Source: JALZVT01 sp039029135
GTDB taxonomy: Bacteria > Pseudomonadota > Gammaproteobacteria > Pseudomonadales > Azotimanducaceae
Assembly (NCBI GenBank): GCA_039029135.1
Contig: JBCCGT010000001.1
Coordinates: 496,001 to 560,000 of the forward strand
DNA length: 64,000 nt
Direction: 5' to 3'
Part shown: one piece after another, positions 38,801 to 46,723 of the stretch
Layout: each line of letters begins with the position of its first letter
Numbering within the stretch: position 1 is the stretch's first letter
Translations under genes and position numbers: made by a program
The notes under the pieces: model-generated
Database searches by the model: none
The model's input: the letters and a program-made list of their open reading frames with translations, nothing else
Told to the model about the DNA's origin: nothing

Positions 38801-40482
38801 AGTTGGCGTCAGAATGCGATCGTTTCGCGGACACCGAACAGCGACTACGGCAAATTGCGAAAGCGCTGCCACGCAAGAGTCCTGGAACCAACGGATCGGA
38901 CGGATCAGGAAAGGAAGCAACAGAATCGTCAACCGGTTGGAGCAAAATGTTGCTCGGCCTAACTACTTTTTCTGACTACGCAAGCGACATTGTGGCGCAC
39001 GCGATAGGCGATGATCTGCTACATAGGGATATCAGCCCTGGCATCGCCGTTCTGCGCCTTACTGACGATATCGATTCTAACCCGGTCAAGTTGGAGCGAT
39101 CGCCGAGACAGCACCTGGCGATAGCGTACGGACTATTGATCGCCATCGCCTCCAGCCTGCTGTTCTGGCTAACGATCAGATCGCTAGCGGAGCGCATGCT
39201 TGGCACTCGGCTTGAACTGGCTCAACTGCCTTTCGCGCGCGTAGACAATCTGCCAACTAGTTGGCTGGCGAGCCGCGAAGGCTCTCTGCAACTGTGCGTC
39301 GTACACCGTTCCGACCAACTCGCACGGGTTTTAGTCGACAGCCTGGTCACGACGCAGTACACCGCAGCAAAGCGTGCACGCTGGAACGGTGACAAGCTGA
39401 CCTGGGAGGACTTGCCGCCACTCCTGTCAAAACCCGTGCAACAAAAGCGAGCAAAGTCGATCCAGAAAGCGCCAGCAGAACGGATTCTTCACGTGGTGAC
39501 GGGGCTGGAGCGACTATTGATAGAACCCGAAGCGCGCGCAGCGCTGCTACGAGAGCTGGAGCAACTGATCGCCAGCGGCTCCTCGATAATGCTCTGTTCG
39601 CGATTGGTACCGGGGTATTGGCTGGCCAGGATCGCACACGAAGAGTCAGCGTTCGCAGAAAGCCGACACTTGGAGCTACCTGCCATTACAAGATGGTCGC
39701 ACGTATTCGGCCCGCTTGACGTTCGCCGGATCAGGGATCGGCGCAAAAACTTCGCACAGCGCTTCGAACGAGAAGTGCAAATGCACGATCACGTTCACGA
39801 AGGCACGTGGACCGAGATCGCGCGCTTTGAAAACGACCGAGGTACATTAACAGATGTATCGAAACAGCAGGAAATTCAGATTCCGAGACCGGACTACCGA
39901 CGGGTTTACGAGCTAATGCTGCAGGAAGCCGAAGCCAACCCCGCACTGCTGAAATTGGCCGCCGCAGTAACCCGCCAGGCAGGTCGCGGTTCGCTGGTTT
40001 ACGAGGGTTCAATCGCCGAGGCCGCGCTGCGGCGGTTCACCGCCGGGGCCGCCGGCTACTTTCATACGCTCTGGGCAACATCTACGAACGAGGAACGCCT
40101 GCAGATCATCGCTTTGGCGCAGGGTGGCTTTGTCAATCCACGACAAACCGTCGTGCTGTCCAGCTTGATGAATCGCGGCCTGGTTTCGGAACGCAGCGTG
40201 GTACAGCTGCGCAGCGTCGCCTTTGCTCACTTCGTCCGCGAAGATCTGGTGCATGACGCGCTAGATAGCTGGCGCCGCGAGGGCCGAGGCAATTTGTGGC
40301 GATCGATCTGGCCACCCATCGCCATCGCTATCGTGCTGTCGCTGGCCTTCTTTCTACGCTCAACGCCCGAGGCGATTGAACCCTTGCTAGCGATTTTGGC
40401 CACAGGGCTGGGCATCTTGCCGCTGCTGCTGTCGGTGGGCCGCGGCGCGCGCGACACAAGACACGTCTTGAAATCCGAATAG
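35827..40482 (+). CDS. Giant multi-pass membrane protein with tandem sensor regions and degenerate NTPase-like core
   Basis: The protein has 1551 residues. I do not recognise a named family. Predicted helices: ~26-46, 416-437, 445-468, 798-818, 838-856, 860-879, 897-917, 1096-1117, 1494-1511 and 1516-1538. Two large loops (47-415 and 469-797) look like extracytoplasmic Cache-type sensors; FLISDASGRVLHSI and FAVVENSSGKTLFHS are PAS/Cache-like strands. The segment 1120-1490 resembles an AAA/STAND ATPase without a Walker A Lys (LCVVHRSDQLARVLVDSL). It has a Walker-B-like strand (RILHVVTGLERLL), then SSIMLCSRL, and a winged-helix-like region (~1422-1470). No kinase, GGDEF or methyl-accepting domain is visible. 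ATG 35827 has an AAGG site; a TTG at 35737 is less likely. Confidence 0.75.
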   Translation: MTKPAATSTDSVVRKPGRPQWSWLRAALFNVVLVAAPIALYFAYYVESRVNQTTIANFRALDSAAVRTTEVLHNVQRIAQYVPAAISPELLESASNDSRASNLTKCEVTNVLNSPGMEQIKKVTKAYFKDMAATPSAVHFSVEPLELLDHKKHAQSREQSAAAQTDLPRERCSNDARSSLVAALKAISDRKHGCGPDQRGVESNLVYLENGPSIEVRDCRPFSIRSRQLSRALRDEGVRGALDEFGVRILAPLEEIVHNTSRTVAERFDQFLISDASGRVLHSISHGDLPLRTSNATGGYSDKRVRLDFVNQLDLKALLRAREDAQEQGISGGSEEQGETNQDGHWGVHSRIEPLQIGGMAFKAFMHPFHVDGLHHPRADSETKNTGTTLYMIGIASVEQLSSATLRLRTAHVTDALLITGILLASFATIWLWTSGTRVLLRYRHFLLLLISGSVVALLTTLLLCTLWIRTNDSIGFDQALRKVSQRTQENFGVELMNRIDALTEQSRKLLNGHRPLAYEVAKGGGSAQEKRELEDYYHCGPGVPERSHQTGQPVPSGKADQEPTPDFELVFLMDSDGWQWKCQSRRFFQSPPIKLDFREYFRRPLENRLWRVKLATGRKRAGKWEQSLFLDRITSVLNGTIETVLTSSPKALCAPDAQGECSQPSDSSNTEEPEQDGTRPELSAAVMLGPFQSLESPVLPPQLGFAVVENSSGKTLFHSSLERALTTNFVSESNADATLLAYMDSGESGFVELVHDGTPMLAYVSRLAHGIPWTLVTFRSHTAEDTVSAIVLASSTFVSLPILSIFALLGLGWLYITARGLDNRNAVTRLTTLTRSWHWLLGGSIAATVGYLVLPRYAIGIAGAIALYAVATPAFLMWRDRHAPQPENERSVRKLSIVLPLLILNLAVLPTIGVFMHNRAETSAGFRNLAKARLVEQLSANCKRQAERGKRYLVSTGPEKREQQNDLFTSGWTLRNQEAQAGSTKDPDLGQLASECDRFADTEQRLRQIAKALPRKSPGTNGSDGSGKEATESSTGWSKMLLGLTTFSDYASDIVAHAIGDDLLHRDISPGIAVLRLTDDIDSNPVKLERSPRQHLAIAYGLLIAIASSLLFWLTIRSLAERMLGTRLELAQLPFARVDNLPTSWLASREGSLQLCVVHRSDQLARVLVDSLVTTQYTAAKRARWNGDKLTWEDLPPLLSKPVQQKRAKSIQKAPAERILHVVTGLERLLIEPEARAALLRELEQLIASGSSIMLCSRLVPGYWLARIAHEESAFAESRHLELPAITRWSHVFGPLDVRRIRDRRKNFAQRFEREVQMHDHVHEGTWTEIARFENDRGTLTDVSKQQEIQIPRPDYRRVYELMLQEAEANPALLKLAAAVTRQAGRGSLVYEGSIAEAALRRFTAGAAGYFHTLWATSTNEERLQIIALAQGGFVNPRQTVVLSSLMNRGLVSERSVVQLRSVAFAHFVREDLVHDALDSWRREGRGNLWRSIWPPIAIAIVLSLAFFLRSTPEAIEPLLAILATGLGILPLLLSVGRGARDTRHVLKSE

Positions 40483-40863
40483 CAATCTACCATGCCCCCG
40501 CGGACTCGCCCGTCGACGGTCGCTTGTTGAATGAGGCTGTACATACCTGAAGCTAGCGGCCGGGTAGCGCATACGTTGCTTTGCGCCAAGAAATCGAAAC
40601 GCATTCTCGCACGCTAGCGCCGTGACACTTGACGAAATCAGAGGGTCACCAGACTGGTGGGTTGGGTGCGTACATCGCATCGAGGCAATCTTTGGCACCG
40701 CTGTTGGAATGCCGGGCGCACTGAAGCAACATGCAAGAGCCACGGGCAGAAAGCACCTTCGCGGAGTCTGCGCCATACGGAGGACTCCCGACCAGGCACC
40801 CACGAAGCGCCGTTGTTGGGTGTCCACAGCAACTTTTCACAGCGAGAGCGTCCACGGCAACCT
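40483..40863. other. Convergent intergenic region, no feature recognised
   Basis: These 381 bp separate the convergent giant membrane protein and DsrE-like genes. Short open frames exist in several phases but none has a ribosome site or recognisable content. I see no intrinsic terminator with a T-run. Confidence 0.45.
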
Positions 40864-41415
40864 TCACTCCCAACTCGGCATCATTCGATAACCCTCTTCC
40901 TGAAGCCCGAGAATTGCCGTGTATGCCGATACCGCCATTTCCACCGGAGCGATCATCTCCTTGCGCGCATAGCCACGCGCAGCGGCAGACTGTCCACAAT
41001 AAAGAATGCGCAGACCCTTCTCGGTAAGTGCCGTTAGCAGTTCGGCGTCTGGATTATTCACTCCGAAGCGCTTCTTGTAGGCGGCTTGCTGCAAAGCCGC
41101 TCGGCCAGCACTACCATGCAGTACGACAGCCAACTTCATGTCTGCCGCATCTATGCCCGCACGCGCGTTGTAGTTCATGAATCGCGCGAGCGTCTCCAGC
41201 CTCGGGTTCGGCGTCGCGGGATCATCAGGACCAATCCAGACATCGAAAGCTGCCCGATACGTACTTACAGGCGGAAGATACTCGGCCTCGACCCCGTCGA
41301 TCACCGGACCATACTTTTCGAACACCGGCCCCGTGGAGCGATTAGCCTCCGCGCCAGCCGTCAACGAAAGGAAGAGACTGGAGAGCAGGCAAGCAGTCTT
41401 GAGTATGTCGCTCAT
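40864..41415 (-). CDS. Exported DsrE/DsrF-like protein
   Basis: The protein has 183 residues with a signal peptide (~1-24, ending GAEA). The body shows the DsrE fold pattern: MKLAVVLHGSAGRAAL, then PDAELLTALTEKGLRILYCGQSAAARG, where the Cys before GQS is at the family's reactive position. A C-terminal helix ends EGYRMMPSWE, as in many periplasmic DsrE-family proteins of unknown function. Cytosolic DsrE members relay sulfur; the exported ones are not assigned. It lies 21 bp after the MDR gene stop, on the same strand. Confidence 0.8.
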   Translation of the reverse strand: MSDILKTACLLSSLFLSLTAGAEANRSTGPVFEKYGPVIDGVEAEYLPPVSTYRAAFDVWIGPDDPATPNPRLETLARFMNYNARAGIDAADMKLAVVLHGSAGRAALQQAAYKKRFGVNNPDAELLTALTEKGLRILYCGQSAAARGYARKEMIAPVEMAVSAYTAILGLQEEGYRMMPSWE

Positions 41416-41436
41416 GAGTATGACAGGCTCCGCGGT

Positions 41437-42543
41437 TTAGCCGTGAGGGGTGACTAGGTACTTCTCACCAGTTTTCATCCGCCGATAATCCAGTATGGCG
41501 TCCTGCGACAGCATTTCCTCTAAGTTCACTTTGCGCTTGTAGCTGGAGGCAAAAGTGCCGGTTAGCCCATCGAGCACCCGCTGGCGCATGCGAAGCATTG
41601 TTTCTGTGCCAGCATGCTCCAGAAAGGGCGTCAGCAGCCAGCCCGACAGCGTCCAGCCAAATCCATATGCGGGAGTTAGGACGGTAGGTCCGAGGTCCAA
41701 CCGACCGTAGATGTACATCAGTTTTTGCTGCGTTGAGCCATAGCGCGAGTATTCGGGCATCTTCGCTGCGGCCACCTGCTCCATCGCCTTAAAGCACGCG
41801 TCCACCAGCTTACCGCCGCCAATGGGGTCGAAACCGCAGTAGGCATTCGTAGCGTCGATCGAGCCTCGCAGCTGATCCATGAAGTCCTCATCGGCGGAGT
41901 TCACTACATGCGTGGCACCCATGTTTTGCAGCAAATCTACCTGCTCCGCGCGGCGGACCACATTGACCAAAGGAAGGCCGTCTTCCTGGCAGATCTTGAC
42001 CAACATCTGGCCCAGATTCGAGGCGGCCGCGAGATGAACAATAGCCTCCTGACCCTGCATCCGTGCCGTCTCTACAAATCCGAGTGCAGTCATGGGATTC
42101 ACAAAGGCAGACGCACCGTCTTCTGCGGAGATTTCGCCCAATGGTAAGCACATCGACGCATCCGCCAACGCGTACTCCGCGTAGGCGCTGCGAGGAACGC
42201 AAGCTACTCGCTGGCCAACAAGGGTCTGCGCGAGTTCGCCTTCGCCAGCAGCCACAACCGTACCAGCGCCTTCGTTACCAACTGGCAGCGCTTCTCCGTG
42301 GCGACCTTTTTGGGCGCTGAAGAACGGTTCCGGCATGTTGGCCACAACTTTTCCTTGCGAGTATTCAGCGTTCTCAAAATCAGCGGCGCTCGTGAGGATC
42401 GCAAGATCCGATGGGTTGATCGGTGCAGCTTCCATTTGCACCAGGACTTGGTTCCCCGTTGGTTCCTCAAACGTCACGGCCTTGACCTCAAGGGTCAGCT
42501 TGCCGTCGGCCAATGTACTGAAAAGCTGTCTACCTTGAGTCAC
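41437..42543 (-). CDS. Zinc-independent MDR-family NAD(P)H oxidoreductase
   Basis: The protein has 368 residues. An N-terminal GroES-like catalytic fold (VLVQMEAAPINPSDLAIL, then LPVGNEGAGTVVAAG) precedes a Rossmann domain in which AAASNLGQMLVKICQ takes the nucleotide-binding turn position. The structural zinc Cys cluster is missing, as in quinone reductases and enoyl reductases. GTG 42543 follows GGGGAGAG at good spacing; the frame upstream of it has no homology. The substrate is unknown. It is probably co-transcribed with the DsrE-like gene. Confidence 0.85.
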   Translation of the reverse strand: MTQGRQLFSTLADGKLTLEVKAVTFEEPTGNQVLVQMEAAPINPSDLAILTSAADFENAEYSQGKVVANMPEPFFSAQKGRHGEALPVGNEGAGTVVAAGEGELAQTLVGQRVACVPRSAYAEYALADASMCLPLGEISAEDGASAFVNPMTALGFVETARMQGQEAIVHLAAASNLGQMLVKICQEDGLPLVNVVRRAEQVDLLQNMGATHVVNSADEDFMDQLRGSIDATNAYCGFDPIGGGKLVDACFKAMEQVAAAKMPEYSRYGSTQQKLMYIYGRLDLGPTVLTPAYGFGWTLSGWLLTPFLEHAGTETMLRMRQRVLDGLTGTFASSYKRKVNLEEMLSQDAILDYRRMKTGEKYLVTPHG

Positions 42544-43101
42544 GCAAAACTCTCCCCGAATGGTGTTGGACCAAGGATAGTAGCCCAAGCCGCTTGGCCA
42601 CCGAACCCCTGCGCGAACGAAGCCCACTAGATCATGCCTATGGACTTTTCAGCGCTTTTGCTCAGGCGTTAGAGCTGGACACCCATCCACCCCGGCGCCC
42701 AGGTCAGGCTGGGCTCGGCGCTACTGCTGGACACCCATCCACTAGCGCGCCCTGGACAGGCTTCCACCAAGATCACCTTGGATATTCCATCGGAGGAATT
42801 CCGTTGGGCACCCACAGGCTTGTTCCGCATCCCAGGCACGGCATCTGTTCGGCACACCACTGCAGAGTCACAGGTGTTGGCGCGATAACCATCGCCAGCC
42901 GCCGAACTGTCAAAGCAGAACCCATATACGGAGATTTTGTTTCTACTTTCGATGAAGGATTATGCTGATTCCGTTGCTTTTACATCGAGAAGCCCCTACC
43001 AGCATCGGTGTGCCTCTAATCGCAACACCATCGGGCCTGCCGCCAGCTCACCCGCGCTTGCGCTATCATCGCCACAGCGGGACGCGAATAAGGAGGTTCA
43101 C
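42544..43101. other. 558-bp intergenic region with a 17-bp direct repeat
   Basis: Divergent promoters of the MDR gene and the 342-aa protein should lie here. GCTGGACACCCATCCAC occurs at 42674-42690 and again at 42726-42742. The last ~150 bp are AT-richer and end in a perfect AAGGAGG ribosome site. No gene is convincing. Confidence 0.5.
42674..42742 (+). repeat. Pair of 17-bp direct repeats
   Basis: The same 17 bases (GCTGGACACCCATCCAC) start at 42674 and 42726, 52 bp apart, in the non-coding gap between the MDR oxidoreductase and the 342-aa gene. No third copy was noticed in the window. Confidence 0.75.
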
Positions 43102-44130
43102 ATGTTCGTCAGCGTCGAGTTTGGCGGCAGCAGCGGGCACTCGGGTGTCCTGCTTACCGGGCTGGGCCCCAAGAGCTGCTTTCTGCATCTCACGGGCACC
43201 TCCTACCCCAAGAAACCCTATGCGGTCCACGGCTCCGCGACCGGCGACGCGCCGCAGCTGACGCGCGATCTGACCTGCCGCACGCTCATCCCCTCTGTCG
43301 AAGACGGCAACAAATACGGGATCAGCGAACTGAAGGCGCTGGAATACTGGCGCTACTACAAGGCCAAAACCTATACCCACAAAGAGCACGGTCGAGTGTG
43401 GCGTGAAAGCGGTCGACAACAGGCTCTCAATCACAAGTACAGCAACTACAACCACAACTGTGCGCTGTTCGCCAACCGCCTCCTGCTGGCCGCAATGATC
43501 GACACACAGATCGAGGATCCCACCTGCTTCAAGGCCCTGATCTCAACACCACGCTGGTTTATCAATCGCAGCCGCAAAGTTAGAGACCAGGTGCTTGGCA
43601 GGACAAATGACGAGGTCATCTACGGCTACAGGTTAGAGAATCTGCACAACGAGACGATGCGCGAGACTTACTCGAGCAAGGACAACCTCTACGACGGTGC
43701 GGCAGAACCGGTTTCTGACCACCAATCCGGCCGGGTGCTGCCGGACGTATACGGCGCGTTAGAGAAGTACAGCCTGCCCGGGCATCGTGCGCGCGAAGTG
43801 CAAGGGCTGCTGCAGCGCCCCTTGCCGGAGGCACTGCAAGCGCTCGAAAGTGAAAGCAGGAAAGACATACAAGAAGGGCTGCCGCTACAGACGAAGGGGG
43901 TCATGAGGCAAGCCCTGCAAGACCTGCATCCGAAGTATCACAACACGCGGAAGGACGAATCGTGGCGGGAACACAAACACAAGTTTCAGGCGAACCCAAC
44001 AGAGCGTCCAGGCCTAATAAAGAGGTCTGCTGAAGACGCCCAGAACCTGGATATCACGAAACTTGAGACCATCATCAAAAGCTACGAGAGCAAGCTGCTG
44101 GATACCTTCCTACAGGACAATCGCCTCTAG
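43102..44130 (+). CDS. Unknown protein with permuted papain-like His/Cys motifs
   Basis: The protein has 342 residues, and the start at ATG 43102 is set by a perfect AAGGAGG. I do not recognise a named family. SSGHSGVLLTG puts a His (13) in a strand near the N-terminus. NYNHNCALFANRLL places a Cys (120) at the head of a helix. This His-then-Cys order with an N-C-x-x-F helix resembles permuted NlpC/P60, LRAT and related thiol enzymes. The C-terminal ~200 residues are charged and helical with no membrane segment. No immunity-like partner gene is adjacent. Enzyme activity is inference. Confidence 0.7.
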   Translation: MFVSVEFGGSSGHSGVLLTGLGPKSCFLHLTGTSYPKKPYAVHGSATGDAPQLTRDLTCRTLIPSVEDGNKYGISELKALEYWRYYKAKTYTHKEHGRVWRESGRQQALNHKYSNYNHNCALFANRLLLAAMIDTQIEDPTCFKALISTPRWFINRSRKVRDQVLGRTNDEVIYGYRLENLHNETMRETYSSKDNLYDGAAEPVSDHQSGRVLPDVYGALEKYSLPGHRAREVQGLLQRPLPEALQALESESRKDIQEGLPLQTKGVMRQALQDLHPKYHNTRKDESWREHKHKFQANPTERPGLIKRSAEDAQNLDITKLETIIKSYESKLLDTFLQDNRL

Positions 44131-44449
44131 ATCCGCCAGGTTTCGATCGAGGGCCAGCGCGCGCAGGCAACGCCCGCGGTCCTAGCAACGCTACAGCCTG
44201 TACACCTGTAAAGCAGCCAAGACCGGCCACACCCTCGGCGCGTGGCAGTCTGACCTGCCGCGAGTCGAGATCGGTCTGACCCGGCTCCGCGAAGGGCGAC
44301 GACACCATCTACGACACTATGTTGTCATCACCGTGGCGGCATCTCGGTGAGGGCCATTTCCTGCTACGCTATGCGCCCCGAAATTTTCGTGTCGCCGGGC
44401 TCGCATCACATCGACCCCCGGAGACTGGATTGGATCGACAGGAGCCCAC
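44131..44449. other. Intergenic region upstream of icd
   Basis: These 319 bp contain no convincing gene. The icd promoter presumably lies in the distal part. AGGAG at 44440-44444 is the icd ribosome site. Confidence 0.45.
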
Positions 44450-46672
44450 GTGAGCACACCTCGCATTGTCTACACCTACACCGACGAAGCCCCCGCCCTA
44501 GCAACGCACTCATTCTTACCGATTATCCGCAAGTTCACCGATGCCGCCGGCGTCGAGGTCGCGCTGAGCGATATCTCCCTCGCCGCCCGTGCCCTCGCCG
44601 CATTCCCCGAGCACCTCACCGAAGCACAGCGAACCCCGGACAACCTGGCGCTGCTGGGCGAGCTCACCGGCGATCCGGCCGCCAACATCATCAAGCTGCC
44701 GAACATTTCCGCATCCGTACCGCAGCTTGAGGAGTGCATCGAAGAGCTACAGAAGCAGGGCTTCAAGCTACCCGACTACCCCGCCAACCCGAGCACAGAC
44801 GAAGAGCACGCCATCAATGCGCGATATGCCAAGGTGCTCGGCAGTGCGGTTAACCCCGTGCTGCGCGAAGGCAACTCGGATCGGCGCGCGCCCGCGGCCG
44901 TCAAGCGCTACGCAAAGAAATTCCCGCATTCGATGGGCAAGTGGAGTCAGGCTTCATCTACGCATGTTGCGCACATGCGTGAGGGAGACTTCTACCACTC
45001 CGAGGTCTCCACGACACTCGATCAGGCGCAAACCCTGCGCATCGAACTCGCGCAGGCGGACGGCACGGTAATCGTCTTGAAAGAAGGGATTACGGTAGAT
45101 GCCGGCGAAGTCATCGACGCCGCCTTCATGGACGTGGCCAAGCTGCGCACCTTCCTCGCCGAAGAGTACGAGGGCGCGCGGCGCGCCGGGCTACTGCTGT
45201 CCGTCCACCTCAAAGCGACGATGATGAAGGTCAGTGACCCGATCATCTTCGGTCATGCGGTATGGGTCTACTATCGAGAAGCGTTCGAAAAGCACGCCGA
45301 CAAGTTTGCCCGCTTAGAAGTGAACCCCAACCACGGGATGGAGCACGTCCTGGCCAAGGTCAAAGAGCTGGGGTTTTCGGAGCGCAACGAGGTCGAGGCC
45401 GATCTACTTGCCTGCCGCGAGAGGCGGCCCGGTCTGGCCATGGTCGATTCCGACAAGGGCATCACTAACCTCCACGTGCCGTCAGACATCATCGTCGACG
45501 CGTCCATGCCGGCGATGATTCGCATCGGCGGCCAGATGTGGGCGGCCGACGGCAATCCGCGAGACAGCAAGTGCATCATCCCCGACTCGTCGTATGCCAC
45601 GATGTATCAGGAGGTGATCAACTTCTGCAAGCATCACGACGCCTTCGATCCGACCACCATGGGCACGGTGCAGAACATCGGCCTGATGGCGAAGAAGGCG
45701 CAGGAGTACGGCTCCCACGACACCACGTTCGAGATGCCGGCAACCGGCACCGTTCGCGTCGTCGCCGAGGACGGCAGCGTCGTTCTGCAGCATGACCAGG
45801 TCAGCGCGGGTGACATCTGGCGCATGTGCAAGACCAAGGACGAGTCCATTCGCGACTGGGTCGGACTCGCCGTGCGCCGTTCACGCGAGTCTGGCATTCC
45901 CGTCGTGTTCTGGCTGGATCGCTACCGCGGCCACGACGCACAGATCATCCGTAAGGTACGAACCTATCTGAAGGACCACGACACCGAAGATCTCGACATT
46001 CAGATCATGAGCATCGACACCGCCGTGCGGCACACGATGGAGCGCGTCCGCCACGGTGATGACTGCATCGCCGCAACCGGCAACGTGCTGCGTGACTACT
46101 TGACCGACCTGTTCCCGATTCTCGAATTGGGTACCAGCGCGAAGATGTACTCCATCGTGCCGCTGATCAAAGGCGGCGGCCTCTATGAAACCGGCGCCGG
46201 CGGGTCCGCGCCGAAACACGTTCAGCAGTTCGAAGCGGAGAACCATCTGCGCTGGGACAGCCTGGGCGAATTCCTGGCGCTCGCAGTGTCACTCGCGGAC
46301 GTCGCGACGAAGTCTGCCAATCCGCGCGCCAAGGTGTTGGCGGACGCACTGGACGCTGCCACGGGCAAGTGGCTGGAAGAAAATCGCTCCCCGTCGCGCA
46401 AGACCGGAGAGCCGGACAACCGCGCCAGTCACTACTACCTCGCGATGTACTGGGCCGAAGCCGTAGCAGCACAAGACGACGATGCGGAGTTGAAGGAACA
46501 GTTCGGGCCGCTCGCCGTGAAGCTGGCGGAACACGAAGAAGCGATCATCAAAGAGCTCGTGGACTGCCAGGGCGGCCCGGTCGATCTCAAGGGCTACTAC
46601 CACGTGGATCAGGATCTCGCCGATCAGGCGATGCGTCCGAGCGCCACGTTGAACGCGATTCTCGACGCGTAG
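44450..46672 (+). CDS. icd: Monomeric NADP-dependent isocitrate dehydrogenase
   Basis: The protein has 740 residues, the size of the monomeric IDH-II type (~740) rather than the 416-residue dimeric enzyme. It oxidises isocitrate to 2-oxoglutarate with NADP in the TCA cycle. Family segments: NPVLREGNSDRRAP, GKWSQASSTHVAHM, FWLDRYRGHDAQII, and GGLYETGAGGSAPKHVQQF. GTG 44450 follows AGGAG. A perfect inverted repeat lies just after the stop. Confidence 0.97.
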   Translation: MSTPRIVYTYTDEAPALATHSFLPIIRKFTDAAGVEVALSDISLAARALAAFPEHLTEAQRTPDNLALLGELTGDPAANIIKLPNISASVPQLEECIEELQKQGFKLPDYPANPSTDEEHAINARYAKVLGSAVNPVLREGNSDRRAPAAVKRYAKKFPHSMGKWSQASSTHVAHMREGDFYHSEVSTTLDQAQTLRIELAQADGTVIVLKEGITVDAGEVIDAAFMDVAKLRTFLAEEYEGARRAGLLLSVHLKATMMKVSDPIIFGHAVWVYYREAFEKHADKFARLEVNPNHGMEHVLAKVKELGFSERNEVEADLLACRERRPGLAMVDSDKGITNLHVPSDIIVDASMPAMIRIGGQMWAADGNPRDSKCIIPDSSYATMYQEVINFCKHHDAFDPTTMGTVQNIGLMAKKAQEYGSHDTTFEMPATGTVRVVAEDGSVVLQHDQVSAGDIWRMCKTKDESIRDWVGLAVRRSRESGIPVVFWLDRYRGHDAQIIRKVRTYLKDHDTEDLDIQIMSIDTAVRHTMERVRHGDDCIAATGNVLRDYLTDLFPILELGTSAKMYSIVPLIKGGGLYETGAGGSAPKHVQQFEAENHLRWDSLGEFLALAVSLADVATKSANPRAKVLADALDAATGKWLEENRSPSRKTGEPDNRASHYYLAMYWAEAVAAQDDDAELKEQFGPLAVKLAEHEEAIIKELVDCQGGPVDLKGYYHVDQDLADQAMRPSATLNAILDA

Positions 46673-46684
46673 TACGGCCTGTGG

Positions 46685-46714
46685 ATCCTGGGTCGACCGG
46701 AGTCGACCCAGGAT
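46685..46714. terminator. Perfect 13-bp inverted repeat after icd
   Basis: ATCCTGGGTCGAC, a CGGA loop, then GTCGACCCAGGAT form a perfect 13-bp stem 12 bp past the icd stop. It lacks a T-run. It lies directly against GTG 46715 and would mask the region ahead of the methyltransferase ATG 46724, so it could terminate icd or control the next gene. Confidence 0.55.
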
Positions 46715-46723
46715 GTGAGCCGC

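Noticed and set aside
35383..44449. Prophage or integrative element
   Set aside because: No integrase, transposase, phage structural gene, att repeat or tRNA border was seen.
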